Source: an uncultured Mediterraneibacter sp.
GTDB taxonomy: Bacteria > Bacillota > Clostridia > Lachnospirales > Lachnospiraceae
Length of the DNA: 39,102 nucleotides
Direction of reading: 5' to 3'
Assembly: GCA_944376695.1 (NCBI GenBank)
Contig: CALWDM010000024.1
Span: 1-39,102 of the forward strand
Made by a program: the position numbers and the translations under genes. This document shows, piece by piece, positions 34,451-39,102 of this stretch. Position 1 is the stretch's first letter; each line of letters starts with the position of its first letter. The notes under the pieces were generated by a model. It was not told the origin of the DNA, searched no databases, and was given only the letters and a program-made list of their open reading frames with translations.

Positions 34451-34825
34451 GTGTCTAACATCCAGCTCGCAGCAAATTTGCGCAGACTCAGAACAGACCA
34501 CAATTACACACAGACGCAGATCGGCGAGAGGCTCAATATCTCCCGGCAGGCTTATTCTAATTACGAGACAGGAAAACGCATCCCTGACATAGATATGCTC
34601 ATACGCATAGCTGATATCTATGAGGTCACATTAGAACAGCTCCTGACTCAGACCTGCACGAAAACCGGCATCATTAACGAAACTTCCGGTCCCTATTTTA
34701 CCAGCAGGATCATCGCCAGCGGGGATACAGTGTACCTGACGGAAGAAGAGCTGGAGCTGATCTCCAATTACCGCAGCGCCGGGGAGGATGAAAGAAAACT
34801 GACCCGCAAAGTACTGGGGATGTAA
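34451..34825 (+). CDS. XRE family helix-turn-helix regulator
   Basis: The product is 124 residues from a GTG at 34451 with TGGAGGT 6 bases upstream. An ATG at 34361 would give 30 more residues but begins upstream of the -10 element and lacks a ribosome binding site. Residues about 8-65 are an XRE HTH (LRRLRTDHNYTQTQIGERLNISRQAYSNYETGKRIPDIDMLIRIADIYEVTLEQLL). The tail (LTEEELELISNYRSAGEDERKLTRKVLGM) is the C-terminal helix often seen in small clostridial XRE proteins. Targets are unknown. A very strong terminator follows, so it is monocistronic. Confidence 0.88.
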   Translation: MSNIQLAANLRRLRTDHNYTQTQIGERLNISRQAYSNYETGKRIPDIDMLIRIADIYEVTLEQLLTQTCTKTGIINETSGPYFTSRIIASGDTVYLTEEELELISNYRSAGEDERKLTRKVLGM

Positions 34826-34838
34826 ATCTGTATTCATG

Positions 34839-34917
34839 GAGAAAGCGTGGCGTTTATTGTCCGGCGGAGCCGAATCTTCCGCCGGACAATTGCTTTTAGC
34901 CATGCTTTCTCTTTTTT
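34839..34917 (+). terminator. Strong intrinsic terminator after the XRE gene
   Basis: A two-part stem: an outer arm GAGAAAGCGTGGC (34839-34851) pairs with GCCATGCTTTCTC (34899-34911) with one G-U pair, and an inner perfect 13-base stem (34856-34868 with 34878-34890) closes a 9-base loop. It is followed by TTTTTT (34912-34917). It isolates the XRE gene from endonuclease IV. Confidence 0.85.
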
Positions 34918-35045
34918 ACGTTTTTCCCAGATTACGGAACCGGAACCCGGGCCATATCCCCGTCCGCTGAAAAACATCCGGATCACACCGACGGTTTTCG
35001 GACGTGATATCTACAAGGAAGCCCCCCTCAAATACAGATTTTCTC

Positions 35046-35073
35046 TTGTTTTTATCGGTTTCTTTGATATAAT
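35046..35073 (+). promoter_or_regulatory. Probable nfo promoter
   Basis: TATAAT at 35068-35073 is preceded by TG (an extended -10, TGATATAAT). TTGTTT at 35046-35051 is a fair -35 with a 16-base spacer. The start would be about 25 bases upstream of the endonuclease IV ATG, with AAGGAG in the leader. Confidence 0.6.
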
Positions 35074-35101
35074 GGATATTATTTTGAAAAGGAGTTTTAT
35101 T

Positions 35102-36007
35102 ATGATTTTAGGTTCACATGTGGGGATGAGCGGAAAAGACATGCTGCTCGGATCAGCAAAGGAGGCTGTGTCCTACGGAGCGGATACGTTTATGTTCTAC
35201 ACGGGAGCACCTCAGAATACAAGAAGGAAAGATATCAGCGAGCTGAATATCACTCCGGCATGGGAGTATTTGGAAGCGCACGGGATCAGCGAAATCATTG
35301 TCCACGCGCCCTATATCATCAATCTGGGGAATGCGGTCAGGCCCGAGACTTTTTCACTGGCCGTTGAGTTTCTGGCAAAAGAAATCGAGCGCACAGTTAG
35401 CTGCCGCAGCCACACACTCATCCTCCACCCCGGAGCACACGTGGGAGAAGGCGCGGAAATCGGAACCGCTCAGATCATCAGGGGGCTCAACGAAGTCCTC
35501 AGCGCAGACACTGACTGCTGCATCGCGCTTGAGACAATGGCAGGAAAAGGTTCCGAGATCGGCCGCTCTTTTGAGGAGCTGACAGAAATCTACGACGGGG
35601 TTATCCACAGCGAAAAACTAAGAGTATGTTTCGATACCTGCCATACAAGCGACAGCGGATATGATATCATTCACCATTTTGATGACGTTATGGATAAGTT
35701 TGACCGCATCATTGGGAAAGATCAGGTTGCAGTCTTCCATATCAATGACAGTAAAAACCCGCCGGGCGCTGCCAAAGACCGGCATGAAAACATTGGTTTC
35801 GGGCACATTGGTTTTGACGCGATCAATTACATCGTGCGGCACCCGGATTTCAAAAATGTGCCGAAAATACTGGAGACCCCGTATATCCCTTCGCAGATAA
35901 ATCCAAAAAAATCCTATGCCCCCTACAAATATGAGATAGAAATGCTCAGGAAGGGCGTCTTTGATCCTGACCTCAGAGAAAAGATCTTAAAAGACAGCGA
36001 ACAGTAA
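35102..36007 (+). CDS. nfo: Endonuclease IV
   Basis: Zinc-dependent AP endonuclease that cuts the DNA backbone at abasic sites during base excision repair. The product is 301 residues from [21 protein letters not shown] lies 7 bases upstream, and a longer frame reaching into the XRE terminator is rejected. Zinc ligands of the TIM barrel are visible in order: [64 protein letters not shown] and ILETPY. It has its own promoter and no close partner gene. Confidence 0.96.
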   Translation: MILGSHVGMSGKDMLLGSAKEAVSYGADTFMFYTGAPQNTRRKDISELNITPAWEYLEAHGISEIIVHAPYIINLGNAVRPETFSLAVEFLAKEIERTVSCRSHTLILHPGAHVGEGAEIGTAQIIRGLNEVLSADTDCCIALETMAGKGSEIGRSFEELTEIYDGVIHSEKLRVCFDTCHTSDSGYDIIHHFDDVMDKFDRIIGKDQVAVFHINDSKNPPGAAKDRHENIGFGHIGFDAINYIVRHPDFKNVPKILETPYIPSQINPKKSYAPYKYEIEMLRKGVFDPDLREKILKDSEQ

Positions 36008-36048
36008 TGAGCAACCGTGATAAAAACACGCAAAATCTCCGCTTCTGC

Positions 36049-36077
36049 TTGACTTTTTCCTTTAATCAACATATCAT
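36049..36077 (+). promoter_or_regulatory. Promoter of the GntR/ABC operon
   Basis: TTGACT (36049-36054) and TATCAT (36072-36077) have an exact 17-base spacer. The operator palindrome starts at the next base, so a bound repressor would block transcription start. Confidence 0.75.
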
Positions 36078-36097
36078 TGTATTAATTGGATAATACA
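36078..36097 (+). promoter_or_regulatory. Candidate operator of the YtrA-like regulator
   Basis: A perfect inverted repeat TGTATTA-N6-TAATACA immediately after the -10. YtrA-type GntR regulators usually repress their own operon from such AT-rich palindromes, so autorepression is the likely role. Confidence 0.65.
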
Positions 36098-36100
36098 GAT

Positions 36101-36151
36101 ACAGGGCGAGGGATATCCCTCGCCCTGTAAGGGACCGCCTGAGGCGGTCCC
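36101..36151 (+). other. Two perfect leader hairpins before the GntR gene
   Basis: Hairpin 1 is a 28-base palindrome (36101-36128, core GGGAT/ATCCC). Hairpin 2 is GGGACCGCC-TGA-GGCGGTCCC (36131-36151). Both lie in the transcribed leader, 2 bases apart, 24 bases before the start codon. No U-tract follows, so ordinary termination is not expected. They may stabilise the mRNA, slow ribosome loading or bind a protein. Confidence 0.6.
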
Positions 36152-36175
36152 TGTAAAAGAAAGTGAGATGATCTA

Positions 36176-36559
36176 ATGCCGTGGAATTTAGACGACAGCC
36201 ACCCCATTTACCTTCAGCTCATGGAGCGGATCCAGCACGATATCATCTCCGGCGTCTATCAACCCGGGGATAAGCTCCCTTCTGTCCGTGATCTTGCCCT
36301 GGAGGCCGCCGTCAATCCCAACACGATGCAAAAAGCATTGTCTGAACTGGAGCGCAGCGGCCTGGTATATTCCCACCGGACAAGCGGCCGGTTTATCACG
36401 GATGACAGCACTCTGCTGAAAAAAATCAAAACGGACCTTGCACAGGAATATATCGGAAGCTTTTTGGAACAGATGAGCCGCCTGGGGATCAGCAGGAGTG
36501 AGACGCTGGAAATGATAATACAGACTATAGGAGGGGGAGACGATGACACCAATTCTTGA
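36176..36559 (+). CDS. GntR family transcriptional regulator, YtrA-like
   Basis: The product is 127 residues. Residues about 10-75 are a GntR winged helix (HPIYLQLMERIQHDIISGVYQPGDKLPSVRDLALEAAVNPNTMQKALSELERSGLV). The remaining 50 residues are a short helical tail as in YtrA, without a large effector domain. The ribosome binding site (AAGTGAG) is weak, unlike most genes here. Its end overlaps the ABC ATPase start by 17 bases, so it is translationally coupled. It probably represses the operon via the palindrome at 36078-36097 and responds to cell-envelope stress or an antibiotic, by analogy with YtrA. Confidence 0.92.
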   Translation: MPWNLDDSHPIYLQLMERIQHDIISGVYQPGDKLPSVRDLALEAAVNPNTMQKALSELERSGLVYSHRTSGRFITDDSTLLKKIKTDLAQEYIGSFLEQMSRLGISRSETLEMIIQTIGGGDDDTNS

Positions 36560-37241
36560 ATGTCAGAAACTCACAAAAAAATATGGCAGCTTTTATGCCC
36601 TTTCCGGCCTGACCATGTCTCTTGACCGGGGACAGATCGTGGGGCTTCTGGGACCGAACGGGAGCGGAAAGACCACGCTGATAAAACTTGCCGCCGGTCT
36701 TCTTGTTCCCACGGACGGCCATATTATGATTCATGGCATGGCTCCGTGCACTGATACAAAAAAGATTGTATCTTATCTGCCGGACAGAAGCTTCCTAAAC
36801 GAGCATATGCGGGTCAGGGAACTTCTTTCCTTTTATGCGGATTTTTATGAAAATTTCAGCACAGAACGCGCCTGCAAAATGCTGGATTCTCTTGAGATCG
36901 AACGGCATATGCAGCTTCAGTCTCTCTCAAAAGGGACAAAAGAGAAAGTCCAGCTGGCGCTTGTCATGAGCCGGGTCGCGGACCTCTATATACTGGACGA
37001 GCCCATTGGAGGCGTTGACCCGGCGGCGAGAGACTACATTCTCCGCACCATCCTGACAAATTATGATGAGAATGCTTCTATCCTGATCTCCACACATTTA
37101 ATCTATGATATAGAAAATGTACTTGACAGGGTTATTTTTCTAAAGGGAGGACAGCTTGCGCTCAACGCGTCCGTAGACGAGATCAGAACACAGCATGGAA
37201 AATCTGTGGATGTTTTATTCCGGGAGGTATTTAAATGTTAG
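36543..37241 (+). CDS. ABC transporter ATP-binding protein
   Basis: The product is 232 residues. Walker A is GPNGSGKTT, the signature is LSKGTKEKVQLAL (a variant of LSGGQ common in the YtrB/BcrA group), Walker B is LYILDEPIGGVD and the H-loop is ISTHLI. It powers export through the next-encoded permease. GGAGGGGGAGACG lies ahead of the ATG, inside the end of the GntR gene. The 3' end overlaps the permease by 7 bases. The substrate is unknown, but lipid-like or peptide antibiotics are typical for this group. Confidence 0.94.
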   Translation: MTPILECQKLTKKYGSFYALSGLTMSLDRGQIVGLLGPNGSGKTTLIKLAAGLLVPTDGHIMIHGMAPCTDTKKIVSYLPDRSFLNEHMRVRELLSFYADFYENFSTERACKMLDSLEIERHMQLQSLSKGTKEKVQLALVMSRVADLYILDEPIGGVDPAARDYILRTILTNYDENASILISTHLIYDIENVLDRVIFLKGGQLALNASVDEIRTQHGKSVDVLFREVFKC

Positions 37242-38023
37242 GAAAACTGATCAAATATGATTTAAAGGCGTCGTCTAAAATATTTATCCCGCTCCACGCG
37301 GCTTTCCTGCTCGTATGCGCTGCTGTCCGTTTTCTGTTCATTGACCGCATGAACTTTCACGCGCCTGCAGAAACGCTGATCGCGCCTGTCACTGTTATAT
37401 TAGCTCTGGGAACACTGCTGATCTCAGCGCTTTCACTCTGTACAAGCCTGCTGATTGCTTTCCGGTTCTACCGGAATCTTTTCAGCAAGGAGGGCTATTT
37501 AAGCTGGACACTCCCTGTTTCGGGAGCCGCGCATCTGTGGGCGAAGATCATTTCTGGCTATCTTCTGGCAGCGCTCGATATGACCGTCATATACGCAGGG
37601 ATCCTGCTTCTTGTGACCGGCAGAAATGTCACGGATGCTTATCAGTCCATCGCGCCGGAGATAACAGAATCTTTCGGAATGCCGCTCTCCTCTTTAGGAC
37701 TGAGTATTTTTGGCTTCTGCATGATCGGAGGTATCAGTTCTGTGCTTATGATCTACTTCAGCATCTGTGTAGGACAGCTTTTTCCCACACACAGGGTATT
37801 ATGCGCGATTGCCGCATATTTTATCACCAGCTTCGCGATTCAGATCGCCGTGCTTGTGATCATGTCAGCACTTGGAATGTTAGATTACGGACCACAGTCA
37901 AACGCCCTGGGTGACGGGATGCTCTTCCTCCAGGTTCCGAATACTGTTTTGGCTTTGTTACTCTGCATTGCGCAGTACGCGGCAGTGCACTATATCATGA
38001 AGAAAAAAATCAATCTGATATAA
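37235..38023 (+). CDS. ABC-2 type permease of the GntR-linked transporter
   Basis: The product is 262 residues with about six transmembrane segments (for example AAFLLVCAAVRFLFI, TLLISALSLCTSLLIAF, DMTVIYAGILLLV, IGGISSVLMIYFSICVG, AIAAYFITSFAIQIAVLVIM, and a last one near VLALLLCIAQYAAVHYIM). It overlaps the ATPase gene by 7 bases, and GGGAGG lies before the ATG. The N-terminus is short and Lys-rich. No close named family is clear. Its last codons face the end of an antisense Rhs fragment. Confidence 0.85.
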   Translation: MLGKLIKYDLKASSKIFIPLHAAFLLVCAAVRFLFIDRMNFHAPAETLIAPVTVILALGTLLISALSLCTSLLIAFRFYRNLFSKEGYLSWTLPVSGAAHLWAKIISGYLLAALDMTVIYAGILLLVTGRNVTDAYQSIAPEITESFGMPLSSLGLSIFGFCMIGGISSVLMIYFSICVGQLFPTHRVLCAIAAYFITSFAIQIAVLVIMSALGMLDYGPQSNALGDGMLFLQVPNTVLALLLCIAQYAAVHYIMKKKINLI

Positions 38024-38577
38024 AAGCCCCTGCATGAAAGCTTAGCGCCGCAAGCCGAAGAGGATGCCCCTTTCAGGTCCCGGAGGTACCGGGTCACCTG
38101 GCAGGTCCGGTTCCTTCCGCTGCGGCGCTCCGCTTCCTTCCACTCTTCGTCGATCCCGGCCGCGTCTGTGGGGGAAGTCCCCGCTTCCCGGCTCTTCAGG
38201 TTCCCCTCTTCCCCGTACTGGCGGATCTCCACCAGCCGGTCGCACACATCGTAGCTATACTCCGTCTCGTTTCCGAGAGCATCGATGACTTTTGTAAGCT
38301 GCCCGGAAAGGGAATACTCATACCGGGTCCTATTCCCCAATCCGTCTGTCATGGACGTCACGTTCCCCAGGGCGTCGTAAGTGTACTTCTTGCTCTCCCC
38401 GCCGCTCCCTCTGATCTCTGTGATCCGGTCCATGCAGTCGTAGGTGCAGGAAAGCACGAACCCGGTGGGAAGGGTGTGGCTTTTCAGGTTCCCGTTTCCG
38501 TCATAGGTGAAGGATTCCCCGGTCTCCCGGGTCAGGTTCCCGTTTTCATCGTACTCCATCCGCACCATGTTCCCCAT
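37990..38577 (-). pseudogene. Rhs/YD-repeat core fragment
   Basis: The 195-codon frame has about six YD repeats in residues 7-125 (MEYDENGNL, FTYDGNGNL, CTYDCMDRI, YTYDALGNV, YEYSLSGQL, YSYDVCDRL). Real Rhs proteins are well over 1000 residues, so this is a remnant of the core region. It lacks an N-terminal domain, a signal peptide and a ribosome binding site. Its last residues (from about SCGAKLSCR) lose the Rhs pattern and the frame runs over the end of the ABC permease. It begins 12 bases after the stop of the upstream gene and in the same frame, with TNPDMGNMVRMEYD. It is a displaced remnant of an Rhs gene that probably lies beyond the right edge. Confidence 0.8.
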
Positions 38578-38589
38578 ATCCGGATTCGT

Positions 38590-39102
38590 TTAATCTTCAG
38601 CCTGTTCTTCCTCTGCATCCATCTCTTCCTCTGTATACGGCTCCATGCCTTCCGGATATATGACTTCCTTTCCTTCTTTTTCCATCCTCTCCATAAAATT
38701 GGAAAAATTTTCACCCATACCATCTACAAAAAATGCTTTCCTGGTTCTGCCTTCCACATACACCTTCATTCCGCCTCTTTTCATCTTTCCATATGTGATT
38801 TTGGAAAATTTCCAGTGTCTTCTGTAAACAAAGGCTTTTACTACTGTAATATCGTCATCGTTTACAATTACATCCCAAACACCTTTTATCGGTGCGATCA
38901 TTAATAAAGCGCATGGAACTACTACAGTTGTATTAAATATAATCATAACTGCTATTGGAAAGGTCCTATTCTCTATCGCAGACAATATTAACGCTCCTAT
39001 GACAAACACCATGCCAATCGCTCCCAATGCCGCAAAATCGATCGGCGCTCTTACAACAAATTTATCTATCGAATCTGTCTTTTTTGAAGTTCTCTTAGTT
39101 AA
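38590..39102 (-). CDS. Two-TM protein, possible Rhs-linked immunity protein (5' end off window)
   Basis: The frame stays open to the right edge, so the start is probably outside; at least 170 codons are visible. A basic stretch (LTKRTSKKTDSIDKFVVR) precedes two hydrophobic helices (about ALGAIGMVFVIGALILSAI and FPIAVMIIFNTTVVVPCALLMIA). A cytoplasmic PH-like domain follows (WDVIVNDDDITVVKAFVYRRHWKFSKITYGKMKRGGMKVYVEGR), ending in an acidic tail (EEEMDAEEEQAED). It resembles DUF6560-type proteins as I recall them, but I cannot confirm this. Its place next to an Rhs fragment suggests an immunity or toxin-linked role; this is inference. Confidence 0.6.
   Translation of the reverse strand, partial: LTKRTSKKTDSIDKFVVRAPIDFAALGAIGMVFVIGALILSAIENRTFPIAVMIIFNTTVVVPCALLMIAPIKGVWDVIVNDDDITVVKAFVYRRHWKFSKITYGKMKRGGMKVYVEGRTRKAFFVDGMGENFSNFMERMEKEGKEVIYPEGMEPYTEEEMDAEEEQAED

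Noticed and set aside
1-39102. tRNA, rRNA, CRISPR array, intact insertion sequence or prophage
   Set aside because: No T-loop-like GGTTCGAATCC stretch, no rRNA motif, no spaced repeat array and no transposase or phage gene was found in the window.

Overview
The window looks like a chromosomal segment of a spore-forming anaerobic Clostridia bacterium, most likely a Lachnospiraceae member. The reasons are two CotF-like spore coat genes, a rubredoxin, strong AGGAGG ribosome binding sites, a short PUA-less glutamate 5-kinase, and the order tig-clpP-clpX-lon-engB. The genus cannot be fixed from sequence alone. No rRNA, tRNA, CRISPR array or intact transposon was recognised.

Region 1 (1-7.5 kb, minus strand) is a surface-protein operon. 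An Rrf2-type regulator with four clustered cysteines is followed by a small membrane-anchored PepSY protein, a 2127-residue exported protein with four C-terminal repeats, and the start of another exported protein that runs off the window. Upstream lies a 430-base AT-rich intergenic region with two near-identical palindromic hairpins in opposite orientation.

Region 2 (7.9-16.9 kb) is metabolism and transport: polyphosphate kinase, a DAACS-type dicarboxylate/amino-acid symporter, a LysR regulator, proB without proA, a membrane-anchored C39-like peptidase, an NCS2 uracil/xanthine permease, and an M19 dipeptidase carrying four in-frame 21-base tandem repeats.

Region 3 (17-21.5 kb) holds a class I glutamine-amidotransferase-like hydrolase and two CotF-like genes on the plus strand. 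On the minus strand follow a membrane protein of the YczE/YitT type, a COG2509-type FAD dehydrogenase overlapping a Cof-type HAD phosphatase, and a rubredoxin with its own promoter and terminator.

Region 4 (21.7-32.9 kb, minus strand) is a long protein-quality-control and DNA-precursor array: trigger factor, ClpP, ClpX, Lon, EngB, an AI-2E/YtvI-type membrane protein, and class I ribonucleotide reductase NrdA and NrdB. A sigma-A-like promoter sits before tig, and several gene pairs are tightly spaced or overlap.

Region 5 (33-38 kb) has a DJ-1/PfpI protein divergent from a CYTH-domain protein, an XRE regulator with a very strong terminator, endonuclease IV, and a YtrA-like GntR/ABC-transporter operon. 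That operon's promoter, operator palindrome and two perfect leader hairpins are all visible.

Region 6 (38.0 kb to the end, minus strand) is a relic of an Rhs/YD-repeat locus. A two-TM protein of possible immunity type ends with a stop codon, and an Rhs core fragment resumes in the same reading frame directly after it. This looks like a displaced polymorphic-toxin cassette.
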